Both the position numbers and the translations under genes were made by a program. From positions 15,617,001 through 15,681,000 of the forward strand of contig CM060880.1 in assembly GCA_030762935.1 (NCBI GenBank): 64,000 nucleotides of DNA. Direction: 5' to 3'. The stretch comes from Hymenopus coronatus (taxonomy: Eukaryota > Arthropoda > Insecta > Mantodea > Hymenopodidae). The notes under the pieces are model-generated. The model worked only from the letters and a program-made list of their open reading frames with translations. It did not search any database and was not told the DNA's origin. Positions 22,970 to 36,033 of the stretch are shown here, piece by piece (the stretch's first letter is position 1; every line of letters starts with the position of its first letter).

Positions 22970-25900
22970 TAACCAACACTGTCAGATATGAAGCCTTGTG
23001 ATAATACATTTTGTTCAGTACAGCATGCATATGTACTGTACTCATTAGTTGAGACAGTATATCTACACTTCTGCGATTTATGTTTCATAAAGTCAAATTC
23101 AATTATACTGATGCAGTATTCCTGTTATTGTACGACCTCGTACTCCTAACCTCAAAATGCTTAGTTTGGCACTGCATTTCTACTCTACAATTTTCTGCAC
23201 ATTGTTTTTTCACACCTGTATTTACAAAATTGTACACGTAACTGAGAATCTAAATAGAACTCTGTATTATGTTTTAATCTCAGAATGAATTCTTTAGTTC
23301 AGTAATATAGGTTAAAGTATATTTAAACAAAAAAAACAACAAAAAGACAAATGTGTTAACTAGGAGCAATAAATACCTGCTACACAACCATAAACTCATA
23401 ATTTATAACTTGTATAAGTATTTTACAGATATTGTCCTTATATATATACCTACTATAGTGTCTGAAATGTGGTTAGTAATTACTATTTCAGAATTTAAGA
23501 AACTGCCCGAGGTGGTGGGTTTGCTACTTTTTTAACTTTAAAATGTGGCAACCCTATGGTCTAGTGATATCCAGAAATGATGGCAGCAGTATAAAGGTTA
23601 CGATCAATTAGATACAGGTTATGTAACAGGTTATAGCCTTTGGTTATGTTCTAGGTGATAGAATTAAAGTGCATTAAATGCAGCTCACCACTTGAACATC
23701 AAAATGATGATTGTACAAAGTTGTGTTACTCACTTTAAAAGCAAATAAAGTTATGATATACCTTTATTTTGCTTTACCTAATATTTGCAGACAGCAGCCT
23801 ATACAAATCTGTATTTTTAAAACTTTTAAGCTAAAATATAGGATTTCCAAAGTTTGGTTAAGATATTAAATTAATGAAACAATAATTTCCACAGATGTTA
23901 AACAAATATATTGCTATCTACATCCCTTATTTCAATGATTCTTTCACTTAATAGGGTATATTAAATTGCATGATTTTTCAACTTACAATCAATTAGCACC
24001 TATAAATTTTCAGTGATTTGGAAATTACATTGTCATGAACTCAAAGTGGAATACTTATTCCTGCTCTCGAAAAGATATTCAAAGAGTTTGTCATTACAAT
24101 GCCCAATATTGTGGCAAATAAATATCTGATAAATTATGAAGATAGTATAATTGTCTTAAAAATGTATTTATTGGTAATAGAACATTCTTACCTTTCCATA
24201 CTGGTATTCTGTGCTAAATTCAAGTACCTAATGAAAAGAGATGATTATGAAAAATGTAATAACATAAAAGCTATTAAAATCTATAAGCAATGATTAGAGG
24301 ATGTCGCTTGCACCTAGGATTTATTTCACCAATGTAACTGTGCTCCCAGTTATGGATTCAGAATTGGGCTCCGCAGTTAGAAACATTATAATAATTCATA
24401 AACTAGGAACATCAAAAATAAGTTATAGGCAAAACCTCATCAAGGTACCGATATCAAACAACCATTATAAAGTGCTGGCATGTCAATACATTTAAAAGAT
24501 ATATGGCAGCACAGAGAAGGTTTATACAACTCCAAAAGGGCCCAAAAATAGGACAACTAACTTCAGTTTCTTTTATGCAAACATAATGATTAAAATATCA
24601 TTTGTTTTGCCCTTTTGTCTTATCTTTGTCTTTTAATAAAACTATTTTTAATGACTTATAATAAAATTTCAATATTTAATATGTTTGATTAAAGACCCAA
24701 AATACTTTAAATTATATTAAATACAATTACTTATTTGCCAAGTGGCAACTACATTGACATACACATGTATTGTGAAACTAATAACCATGTTCCAACATAC
24801 CCCCTTCAAAATTTTACTTTGCATTTTACTTTTATTATAAAATGCTTTCTAATATTTCAAAGTGATTACACCTGTCCAACAAGAGCTGATTGTAATGCAG
24901 GGTATTTTAGCCCAAGGGAGGTCTAACTCCAAATACACCCAGTCTTGAACTCTGAAAATAATATTTTTCACACCTGATAAATCCCACACTTTGGGAACCA
25001 AACATGAGTCCCCTTGCAAGTTAATCTGAGTGCTGACCACCACATGATTAACTGCAATCATACCAAAAGGAAAGCACTCCTAAATTATGTTATTCATTCA
25101 AATTGGTTTATGGAGAAATCTGAATAAACCTGACCATTTTGTAAAATCCTGCATATACTGAGTTTAATTGTGTTTCATGCTGTTATATTTAATTGGTGCA
25201 TTCCTGAACATAATGTAAATATTCCTAGAATATCATTTCTGTTCCAAGAGTGATTCTGCTCTAAGGTTGCTAGAAAAGACAGTTTACTTAAGTTTAGTTT
25301 CAGGAGCATGTTATTTAGAATATGTTTTAAGATTAACTATTTTTATAGTAAAAATAATTTAAGAATTCTAATAATAACTACTACCACATCAATAAAAGAT
25401 GGTACATCAATTAGGTGTATCTCATGCTGGCAGAACCATTCCTTGATCTTAATTAAGGATTGCATGCCTTTGAATAATTTCTTAAAAGGGCACAGACTGC
25501 TTAGCATGGCCCTGCTTAAAGTTACTAGAAACTAAAAAATTATCAGTTATTTTTTTAAACTACATACTTTGGTTGTTTGTTTAAATATAGTAATGTAAAA
25601 ATAGCTTAAAATCCACACAGGCAGTTGTCATTTATTTTATACTGGCCCAACCTATGCTTAATTGTAAATTTGATAACATTGCAATGAAGATTCCAAACAA
25701 TCCAAGCCATTGAAATTCTGCCCAGTGACATTCAGTAATGGATAGTGAATTTGCTAACATCTAAAAATTTCTAAATGTAATTAAAATTTCTATAACAATT
25801 TTTTTTTCAAATAATTATATTAGAAAATAAATGTTTGTGGTGTTCGTAACTTAAAATTACAAGAAAATACTTTTCAAAAAATAAAAATTGGACCATATAT

Positions 25901-27540
25901 GAAATGTCCCACATAAAGAAAATTTGAAAAAATTTAAATGTTGCATATTGTTTCACAAATATAGTTCCTTTGACGCAAAGATTAAATTTTGTATAAAATT
26001 AAAACTTTCATGGAATTAAACACTACAATATCTTACACTTTTATATTATACAAACTCAAAATCCAAACTGTGGCTTTTTAGATCATTTCACCCACCATCA
26101 AAAATGTATACTTAAAATAATTTATGAAAAAGTGCATCATAAACAATATTTTAAAGCAGAAAAACTGTAAGCAAATAAGATGATGAGAAAATCAAATTTT
26201 AAAATGTCATGCTGTTTTCCACATTCCTATACACATCCCTTTTAAAATCACATTTGAGCATTTAAGTGGCCAAAAAAAAAAAAAAAGCAAAATACAATTG
26301 GATTCTGATTCTACAACATTTGAGGATTTTTACATTGAAAATGTTTAAAAATAATTTAATTTTTTTTGAAATTTTGTAAAAAATTCAGCATTGAATGTCC
26401 TGAATACTCTTAAAGTAAACAAATCCATGTCAAAATAGACTTTATAGTCTATTGTTCCCTGAGCGACCAACATAAAATGCTTCTAAACTTTTCAGTGAAT
26501 GCTCTACATTAGATTCTGCCAACTTCAGAGACACGCATATTTGTACCATAAGTATGACAAGCACACATCTATCTAAACAAGCTTGCAGGGCAACATGAAA
26601 GAAGGTCATATAGTGAGAATATTAATGAAATAAATGCATGCTTTCATGAGGGAAAAATATGATTTCAAGACACTTCAACTGCAATTACAAAATAAAGAAG
26701 TAATTTGGTCAAGATTTAGATGAATCTTTTTCCAATGATGTTTGTACTAAACCTATTTATAAAAGTTGTAGCAATGAAAGGTATATGGAATGAAATTAAG
26801 AGGCTGTAAATTTCTTCATACATTAGGTAAATAATTTTGTTGTGTACTGTAAGGATTTTTGTGCTGGTGCTATGAAAGTCATCAATAATGTCACCCTCAT
26901 CCTCTAAGAGAACAATGATAAGTGATAGTAAAGAATTATTTCTGTATTTTTATCAGTTATGTTAAATATTTTTGTTTTTCATTTAACCCCTTCACTATAA
27001 TGAACAGAAATTCTAGCTTGCACTGCTTTCTACAAGCAGTTGATTATTCTATTGAGTTACATGTAGTTAGAAGCTGCATAGTATGTTCTTAACATATTCT
27101 ATTTATTGTGTAGTTAATCTGGCACAAATGTAACAAACTAACTCTTCTCAGGATTAGTGCATGATGCATTTGAAAATGATTTAAAACTAAAGTTTTTGAA
27201 ACTTATTTATTTTGGGACATGGTTTAATGCAGTGGTTCCAAATGTAACATTATGATTGTAGAGTGTCTGTTGCATTGAACAATGCATTAATCTATGTGAT
27301 TGAGATCTTGGAGCCACCACTACTTTCAAGTTCCAATAGAAATCTTCTAGCCAATCAGATTTAATTATGTTTATGTGCTCTTTTAACATGCACGTAAGAG
27401 AGAATTACCCAAGATGCCATTTTGGAATACATAATCTAGCAGTGGAAACAGATACAAACCGTTACTACTATCATGATGGATATTAATTTCTTTAAGGTGA
27501 GTTACATGAACAATAAGCAGAAGTACAGAGATGTATTGTT
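22970..27540. other. AT-rich intron sequence with little recognisable
   Basis: Inside the giant RhoBTB intron. Only short ORFs without domains. At 25870-26250 a stretch resembles DR1-associated sequence. Otherwise I see no boundaries, coding domain or RNA gene. Confidence 0.45.
25870..26250 (+). repeat. DR1-related dispersed repeat
   Basis: tgaaatgtcccacataaaga and the following tatagttcctttgacg-aaagatta block correspond to 60155-60260; gatgagaaaatcaaatttta corresponds to a gattatgagaaaatcaag block at 63123-63140. Confidence 0.45.
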
Positions 27541-27549
27541 GTTAATGAT

Positions 27550-28690
27550 ATTTAAGGGTTGTTTCTTTAGTTTTGGCATCTCTTTATTTTCTGGACACAC
27601 AGCACACATACAAGTTTTACAGCCCTTCGATGTAGTCACTGGCATTGCATACAATGTGTTCCCAGTGATGTGGTAGCCATTGAATGCCATCGGCACTGCC
27701 TAATCTCTGGATGATACGTAGAGACGGAACAACTACACTCAGAATGTTGTTCAATGTTCTGAGTTTCCTCCCATGCAGTGGTTCCTTCAGCTAAGGAATG
27801 AGGTCGAAGTCGCAAGGGCATGTCTGGAGAGTATGGAGGATGGTAGAGTACCTCCCAATCCCTGCAATAGAACAAAAGACAATGCTCCTGCCATGCAGAA
27901 TTGTGGATGGATTATTCATAAAGTGTTGTTGGGTTCTTCTTAACGCTGCACACAGATTATTCTGCAGAAACAATCGATGTAGTCTACATCAATGGTCTGC
28001 CTTGGGGGAATGACATACTTTAAGATAACACCATCCCAATTGTAGGCTAGGATTAGCATTGTTTTAACATTTGTAGTGGTCTGCTGAACTTATTTTTCAT
28101 GGTGACCCATGATGACGCCTTTCGGATGATTGATGTTTCACTGTGGTTCATAACACTTCACCCAGGTCTCATCAGTAGTGATGATACGCTGTAAGAAGGG
28201 CCCTCCATAGCAGTGTATATGAGCAGCTTCATATCGCAGAAATTTCTGCTTCTCCAATAACTCATGTGGAACCCATTGTGAAGCAATTATTTTGCATCTT
28301 AAGGTGGATCTTAAGGATTTGATGCAGAGTCAAAAGTGCCAGTCCAGTATCTGCAGCTAGCTCCTGAATAGTGCAGTTCCAATTTGCTTCCACTAATGCG
28401 GACTCTGTCTGCATGTCATTCTCACTAACTGGTGGATGACCAGATCTAGGCACATGTAACGCATTTTCGCATTCTCCTTTAAAAGCTTGCACCCACCTTG
28501 ACACTGTTTGGTAGGAAATGCATCTGCACCACAAGCCTCTTGCAATTCTTGGCAACACTGTTGTGCGTTTCTACTTGTGGTACATTCAATTTCCAACCAG
28601 ATTCTCTGCTCCTGCTTTGAAAACATTGTACTTTGCTATGCTGCAATGCCTAGATCTAAACTGATGACTGTTCCCACTTGTTTCCTTTTT
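27550..28690 (-). pseudogene. Mariner/Tc1-type transposase relic, minus strand
   Basis: Minus-strand transposase. The start FSKQEQRIWLEIE is near 28625, followed by ECCQELQEACGADAFP, YQTVSRWVQAFK (helix-turn-helix), SGHPPVSENDMQTESALVEA and IQELAADTGLALLTLHQILK. After a gap the C-terminal half shows TILHGRS where ILHDNAR is expected, then DWEVLYHPPYSPDM and, near the end, a YIEG box. The catalytic Asp of HDNA is Gly here, and frames shift repeatedly. The left end taagggttgtttctttag resembles a mariner terminus, but I could not pair it with the right end. Confidence 0.85.
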
Positions 28691-28936
28691 TTCTAAATTA
28701 CTTAAGTCTTATAAAACAGGAAGTATCAAACTACAAACATAGACAGCACTGTCAAGCAGAGGAAGAGTGATATCAGCATACTACTGTGTGCTGGTTGTGT
28801 ATGCCTGTTATAGTTGATGATGCTTTATGCAGATTTGAAAAAGCCATGTTCTGCTTTGGAATAGAAAACAAAATCCACAAATAAATTTGAGGAGTATCGC
28901 ATAGACAGAAGAGTTATTTATTACTTCCTTTAGTTA

Positions 28937-29303
28937 TATTGAAGGCGGTGCCACAGCTAGGTGGTTAACCACTCACCTCCCACCTAGGTAGCCCGGGTTC
29001 AATCCCAAGCACCCATTTGTGGTGGATAAAACAGCATCTGGATGGGTTTTCTCTGGGTCCTCCAGTTTCCCCCTGCCACTCATTCCACCAATTGCTCCAT
29101 CATCATCTTTCCTGTCATCCATTTTGCTTTCATTTCATATCATCCACTTCCTCATGCTCATGCCTGGCTATGGGCTGACCACTCGTTCCAGGTTCTTCAT
29201 TCTGTGGTTATGTGCCATTGGCTCCTCTGACCCCTAAGCACCCACATGTAAGTTCTATGGGGGTGCCAGTCCTACATATGGGTAGGGTAGCTGACTACAT
29301 AGT
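28937..29303 (+). mobile_element. tRNA-derived SINE, family S3
   Basis: The head gccacagctaggtggttaac, cactcacctcccacctagg and gggttcaatccc resembles a Leu/Ser-type tRNA with A and B boxes. It is followed by catttgtggtggataaaaca, ctggatgggttttctctggg, ctccagtttccccctgcca and a 3' part ending gtagctgactaca. The first 150 bp matches the younger copy at 58466; the last 120 bp matches 15640-15775. Confidence 0.85.
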
Positions 29304-30284
29304 TACAATGGTGCCAACAAACACTTTTATATGATTCAAATATGAAACCAAGAATAAATGATGCAATTACTGATTTTTTCTATCTATTTCTACAGCATGA
29401 ACAAGTAAAGTATTGAATCAGCTTCCTGTTTATATTGCAAGAAACATTCCAGGCATCCAAAATTAGCATTTTGTTCAGGTTTCACAGATGGATGATATGG
29501 TATACTTAACAGTTTTGGATCACAGTAATATTTAAAGCTATTTCCAAGCATTGAAGTTTGGAATGCTGAAGAAATGCAAGAATAGATGAAGCTGCAAACT
29601 TCAAAGATGGCAAAAGCTACTCACTAACAAGAGGCTCCATGTGCCAAATAAAATGCCAACTATTCTAAAAAGCTTGTTATCTCAAATTGGGATGAAACAT
29701 TTAATTCTTCAGAAGTACACCACCTCAACTACTTAAGGTTGCAACTCAAATGAAATCTCAGTTTCGAATGAGTGTAGTGTCCCTATTAGTTTATGTGCAA
29801 ATATTTTGTGAAAAAAAGGAAAGAAAACTGGTGTAGGATTAAAAATGTAATACTTGTATAAATGTAATACAGAGCAAATGTGAAGTCTACAAAGCAGTTC
29901 AGGATATTTTCTAGAATTTTGAAATCACACATGGCCTCTGGCAGCACATTACTGAGTTACTGTGTTTCAATCTTTCATCATCCCAATAATCTCTGTATCT
30001 GTTTACACAGACACTATGTTGTAATTATGATCAAAACATATTTTTTAACTCATGGATTTATGAGATTCCAGTCTATAAGACATGGAACTGATTGTTAGCT
30101 GAAGATGTAGGTAGGTTATGTATCACAGTCCATATTGTACAGTCTGTTTTAATATGGTGGTTGATGTTTTGAAAAGCTGCTTTATAGAAAGAAAACATTA
30201 TCGATGCAATAAATATAATTCTCTTCTGTCAGAAGGTTGCCGCATTATCCATGTATAGATTATTGCAAAATTCAAGATATATAT

Positions 30285-32834
30285 TCAGGTTGGGATCACA
30301 TTAAATGGGTTCCCTTGCTTCTAGAGAGACTGTTAAAGTAACCTAATCAGGATGGAATCACATTAAGTGGGTTCTCCTGCTACTAGAAGCACAATATTCA
30401 AGTTGTCTCATCAGGTTGGGATCACATTAAGTGAGTTCTCCTGCTACTAGAAGCACAATATTCAAGTTGTCTCATCAGGTTGGGATCACATTAAGTGAGT
30501 TCTCCTGCTACTAGAAGCACAATATTCAAGTTGTCTCATCAGGTTGGGATTACATTAAGCGGGTTCTCTTGCTGCTAGAAGGACAAAATTCAAGTTGTCT
30601 CATCAGAATGTCATCACAGTAAGTGAGTTCTCCTGCTACTAGAAGCACAATATTCAAGTTGTCTCATCAGGTTGGGATCACATTAAGCGGGTTCTCTTGC
30701 TGCTAGAAGGACAAAATTCAAGTTGTCTCATCAGAATGTCATCACATTAAGTGAGTTCTCCTGCTGCTAGCAGCACAATATTCAAGCTGTCTAATCAGAA
30801 TGTCATCACATTAAGCGGGTTCTCTTGCTGCTAGCAGCGCAATATTCAAGTTGTCTCATCAGAATGTCATCACATTAAGCGGGTTCTCCTGCTACTAGAA
30901 GCACAATATTCAAGTTGTCTAATCAGAATGTCATCACATTAAGTGGGTTCTCCTGCTACTAGAAGCACAATATTCAAGTTGTCTCATCAGGTTGGGATCA
31001 CATTAAGCGGGTTCTCTTGCTGCTAGAAGGACAATATTCAAGTTGTCTCATCAGAATGTCATCACAGTAACTGGGTTCTCCTGCTACTAGAAGCACAATA
31101 TTCAAGTTGTCTCATCAGGTTGGGATCACATTAAGCGGGTTCTCTTGCTGCTAGAAGGACAATATTCAAGTTGTCTCATCAGATTGGGATCACATTAAGC
31201 TGGTTCTCCTGCTACTAAAAGCACAATATTCAAGTTGTCTCATCAGAATGTCATCACAGTAACTGGGTTCTCCTGCTACTAGAAGCACAATATTCAAGTT
31301 GTCTCATCAGGTTGGGATCACATTAAGCGGGTTCTCCTGCTGCTAGCAGCACAATATTCAAGTTGTCTCATCAGAATGTCATCACATTAAGTGAGTTCTC
31401 CTGCTGCTAGCAGCACAATATTCAAGTTGTCTCATCAGAATGTCATCACATTAAGTGAGTTCTCCTGCTACTAGAAGCACAATATTCAAGTTGTCTCATC
31501 AGAATGTCATCACATTAAGTGGGTTCTCCTGCTACTAGAAGCACAATATTCAAGTTGTCTCATCAGAATGTCATCACATTAAGTGAGTTCTCCTGCTGCT
31601 AGCAGCACAATATTCAAGTTGTCTCATCAGAATGTCATCACATTAAGTGAGTTCTCCTGCTGCTAGCAGCACAATATTCAAGTTGTCTAATCAGAATGTC
31701 GTCACATTAAGTGGGTTCTCCTGCTACTAGAAGCACAATATTCAAGTTGTCTCATCAGAATGTCATCACAGTAACTGGGTTCTCCTGCTACTAGAAGCAC
31801 AATATTCAAGTTGTCTCATCAGGTTGGGATCACATTAAGCGGGTTCTCCTGCTGCTAGCAGCACAATATTCAAGTTGTCTCATCAGAATGTCATCACATT
31901 AAGTGAGTTCTCCTGCTGCTAGCAGCACAATATTCAAGTTGTCTCATCAGAATGTCATCACATTAAGTGAGTTCTCCTGCTACTAGAAGCACAATATTCA
32001 AGTTGTCTCATCAGAATGTCATCACATTAAGTGGGTTCTCCTGCTACTAGAAGCACAATATTCAAGTTGTCTCATCAGGTTGGGATCACATTAAGCGGGT
32101 TCTCCTGCTGCTAGCAGCACAATATTCAAGTTGTCTCATCAGAATGTCATCACATTAAGTGAGTTCTCCTGCTGCTAGCAGCACAATATTCAAGTTGTCT
32201 CATCAGAATGTCATCACATTAAGTGAGTTCTCCTGCTGCTAGCAGCACAATATTCAAGTTGTCTCATCAGAATGTCATCACATTAAGTGAGTTCTCCTGC
32301 TGCTAGCAGCACAATATTCAAGTTGTCTCATCAGAATGTCATCACATTAAGTGAGTTCTCCTGCTGCTAGCAGCACAATATTCAAGTTGTCTCATCAGAA
32401 TGTCATCACATTAAGTGAGTTCTCCTGCTGCTAGCAGCACAATATTCAAGTTGTCTAATCAGAATGTCGTCACATTAAGTGGGTTCTCCTGCTGCTAGCA
32501 GCACAATATTCATGTTGTCTCATCAGAATGTCATCACATTAAGTGGGTTCTCTTGCTGCTAGCAGCACAATATTCAAGTTGTCTCATCAGCTTGGGATCA
32601 CATTAAGCGGGTTCTCTTGCTGCTAGCAGCACAATATTCAAGTTGTCTCATCAGCTTGGGATCACATTAAGTGGGTTCTCTTGCTGCTAGAAGGACAATA
32701 TTCAAGTTGTCTCATCAGAATGTCATCACATTAAGCGGGTTCTCCTGCTACTAGAAGCACAATATTCAAGTTGTCTAATCAGAATGTCATCACATAAAGT
32801 GGATTCACCTGCTGCTAGATGCAAAAAATTCAAC
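30285..32834. repeat. Minisatellite: 40 units of 64 bp
   Basis: Unit starts occur every 64 bp from 30347 to 32779 without exception; the first unit is 62 bp. Each unit reads tcag, then gttgggatc or aatgtcatc, acattaag, a gcggg/gtgag/gtggg variant, ttctcctgct, a tagaagc or tagcagc variant, and acaatattcaagttgtctca. The first, second and last units are the most diverged, as usual at array edges. Two main unit types (gttgggatc and aatgtcatc) alternate in blocks. In the giant RhoBTB intron; no ORF. Confidence 0.98.
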
Positions 32835-33149
32835 CCAAGAAAAACCCATCCAGATGCTACTTTGTTCTCCTTAAATACCAGATGCGTTCCTCTGTGATTG
32901 AACCCAAGCCACCTTAGTGAGAGATGAGCAGTTAAATGGTGTCAAAATCCATCTGTAATAGCTCAAGAGGCAAAACACATCAGTATCTAGTTTCTCTGCA
33001 ATGAGCCATTCAGAGACCATTGTTGTCATATAAAATACATTGAGCATTAAGGAATAAAGTGAAAGAGAGGATGCACAATATAAGGAAACGATAAATAATA
33101 GGTATCTTAAGGGATAAGAATACTTTAATGTTATATAGGAATACTAAGA

Positions 33150-33480
33150 AAGTATGGGGAAGAGAAAAATACATTGATATCTGGAAAATGGAAAGAGAGG
33201 GTCTATCAGGGCAAGAACAGGAACAACATTATTAAAATATCTAAAAGTAGATAAAGATTTATGCGTATGTGGCAATGTCAAAAATAACTTACAGTGTATA
33301 ATGAGTATGAAGAAACAAAAATATGGAATAAAAAGTGGGAAAAGTTAACAAACAAGATAGTGTAATTAAAACTTTTTGGAAATAATAAGAAAGAATTTCT
33401 GAATCAACTAGGTAATTATACAAGGAATGCAAGAGAGGAATGGGGGAGGAATATTGTGAAATAATGAGAGTATCTTAATA
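33150..33480 (+). pseudogene. LINE C-terminal fragment
   Basis: Plus-strand remains of a LINE C-terminus: GTTLLKYLKVDKDLCVCGNV (zinc-knuckle-like, near 33240), then, across frameshifts, CEETKIWNKKWEKL and FLNQLGNYTRNAREEWGRNI. Same broad group as the fragment at 14617-15250. Confidence 0.6.
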
Positions 33481-33649
33481 ATAAAATTAATGAGGCTGTA
33501 AGTATAAAAGAGAGAAATAGATTAAATTGATAGGGTATAAAAATGTACAGGGAAAGGTACATATACATAAATAACCAGGGGGTTAACTGTACATGCAGCA
33601 ACTCCAGGAAAGTAATTATGTATGTATGTTTTTTTTTTTTTTTTTTTTA

Positions 33650-34152
33650 AATAAGTTTAATGTCCTTTAACCTGGTTGTTCATATCGGACGATGAATGAA
33701 ATTGATAAAATGATCCTGATATATGGTGGACTTTGAGACAGTGATGTGTTTTAACAATTAAAATTTAGTTGAGTCGATTTTGTAACACTACATCACTTAC
33801 TTTTTAATTTCGGAAAACATGTTTCAGAAGCCATGTGCTTCCATTGTCAATTCCTTTGGTCGACCAAAGGAATTGACAATGGAAGCACATGGCTTCTGAA
33901 ACATGTTTTCCGAAATTAAAAAGTAAGTGATGTAGTGTTACAAAATCGACTCAACTAAATTTTAATTGATAAAATGATGCTCAAATGATCTTGGGGTTCA
34001 TGGAGCTTAAAGTGACTCGACATTTGCCTTCTCAGGATAAGGGAAAACCCTGAAAAAAAAACCTTATCTGGGTAACTGACCCTAAGCGAGATTCAAACTC
34101 ACGACCTTTTGAATGTGAGGCAGACACACTACCACCACACTACCCAGGCAGG
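33650..34152 (-). mobile_element. SINE family S1, reversed, interrupted by a palindromic insert
   Basis: Read on the minus strand this is an S1 SINE: head with tgtggtggtagtgtgtctg (34140-34110), decayed B box, gggtaactgaccc region, gttttcccttatcctgag and aggacattaaac at the A-rich end (33650). An insert at 33715-33963 splits it inside the gatcatttgag..attgata block. A possible flanking duplication tgtatgta is seen at about 33619 and 34157. Confidence 0.85.
33755..33968. repeat. Perfect 214-bp palindrome (two 107-bp arms, no spacer)
   Basis: Left arm 33755-33861 and right arm 33862-33968 are exact reverse complements; the centre is ggtc|gacc. The surrounding insert (33715-33963) is flanked by a 15-bp direct repeat, aattgataaaatgat, at 33700-33714 and 33964-33978. 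Each arm contains ggaagcacatggcttct followed by gaaacatg, related to the hammerhead-like units near 46.4 and 51.1 kb. Confidence 0.97.
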
Positions 34153-35771
34153 CTCTGTATGTATTAAGTTTGTAATTGAAAAGATAAAATAAATTATCTA
34201 TCTCTCTATCAATACATTCAGCAAACATCTGTTAACAATCAAAGTTTCTTAGTAGAGTTCATATCCACCTTTTAATATTTCCTATCAGATTACCCTTAAT
34301 TTTTCTATAGTTTTTATTTAGCTCAAATGTCTATCTGGAAAAAAAATGGAGTTATTTGTACCGTGATGAACACCTAAGTGCTGCAGTGGCAGAGACATTT
34401 TTATTGCTGACAGTGAAGGGGTTAAACATTTTATCATTGCACAAGCAGCTACTTAATATGCAGTGTTCCAATAAAATGTGATGACAAACCCATGTTTTTA
34501 GATAAAGAACTACAGAACTAAACAAAAGAGTTGGGTTGGGGGAATGTGAGAGGACTAAGCAATGAAACTACATTGAGACCATTGAACAGCTACAAGTATT
34601 TACCAGTAACAGTCCAAGTGGCAAGGTCTGTAAAGAAACACAAGAGCGATATCGGAACACCAAAAGAGGAGCTCAAGTTAACATGCCTACCCATTAACCT
34701 AATTTATATCTCCCTTTGACACAATCATTACCTCAACAGTACCACTTTGTGAAAAGCTCCACAACAACTTGTATTTTTGCACCTTCCCCATTTATAATCA
34801 CATGCCTCATTAAATGATTGCCTCAAGCCATGAACCCTTATGTGCATCCAAAAAATGATTATGTTGCCAAAAATCTTAAGTCTTGAGGTTTTTAGTTTTA
34901 CTATGTTGCTCAGTATGGTCATGACACAAATACATGAAGCTCTTATAGAACTACAAAACCTATTCTTAAGCAACAAAGTTATTGTTGTATGCTGTCAATT
35001 TCCTAACATTTCACAAAAATTAAAGTAATAAGCGTTTCAGGCAAGACTTTATTAATGAATGATGTTAGTTACAAGCCAAGTTTTAAAGAACAGTACAGAT
35101 AAAGAGATAGCAATGCATAGAAGCTATTATGAGAAAGGTGCTCCAGTAATGACTGTGCCTTGCATTTAAGTCCTTGTAATGGCTAAATGGTGTAACAGTG
35201 CAACTACTAACAGAGCTCACTTCACTTTCTCTCAACTAGGTGCTTGGTTGTACTTTATGAAACTATAGTCAAATCTCAATTTCAAACTTTTCTTGCAATC
35301 GTTTTCACCATATAACTATTACGCACAGGAAGTATCTCACTCCACCCAAAAATTTGATATCAAGATGTCAACAGAAATACACATTTTGAGGCCCCTGAAA
35401 CCTCCCTCAAAGAAATTCTCAAAAGATCTGTGTATCTGTGAACTTGTGCATGTGTCTGAGAACACTATAACTAAAAAAATCTTATGTGTTACATTCATAT
35501 GATTTTCTCCACCTATTCTGCAACAAACTATTCTTACAAAAGCTTATTCTTCTGTTTCATGCTAACCAGGATAAACATAAAACAGAACTTGTTTTATTTC
35601 ATATTTCTTCGTAGATACAAAGGAATAAGGGAATACTCTAGCCTAAAATATAGTCAAACCTTAAAAGAACTTGTCACTATGTGATAGCTTTGAAATTCTG
35701 TTGTCTATACATGACTAGGTGGAAAAAAACAAATACCAACTTCGCACCTGAAAAAATGTAAGTAATGGAAA

Positions 35772-36033
35772 TGAAATGGCATTTTGTTTATGGACGCTCT
35801 TTAACTGTTGTGGTTCTCAGCATCCCATTCTAAATTGGGCGTGAAAGACTGCTTAATTTTGCTCAAAGGCCTCTCTCTCGCCATAAATCTATGATGCGGG
35901 ACCAACGGCTTTACTTCCCTTCCGAAGGAAGCTTTGCTAAGGATTTTTACACCTGAAAAAATCCATTGTTCTCCACCGGGTTTGAACCCACAATCTTGGT
36001 TAGCGTGGTAACCATTACACCACAGAGGTCGAC
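35772..36033 (-). mobile_element. tRNA-derived SINE, family S2, with perfect 15-bp target duplication
   Basis: On the minus strand the head reads cctctgtggtgtaatggtta, ccacgctaacc and gggttcaaacccgg (A and B boxes), then the S2 body with cttccgaagggaag, gaccaacggct and tcacgcccaat, and the 3' end agagcgtccataaa. The direct repeat tgtaagtaatggaaa occurs at 35757-35771 and 36034-36048. It is inserted in a DR1 copy. Confidence 0.93.

Noticed and set aside
30285..32834. CRISPR-like array
   Set aside because: The whole 64-bp unit repeats with no variable spacers, and the genome is eukaryotic. It is a minisatellite.
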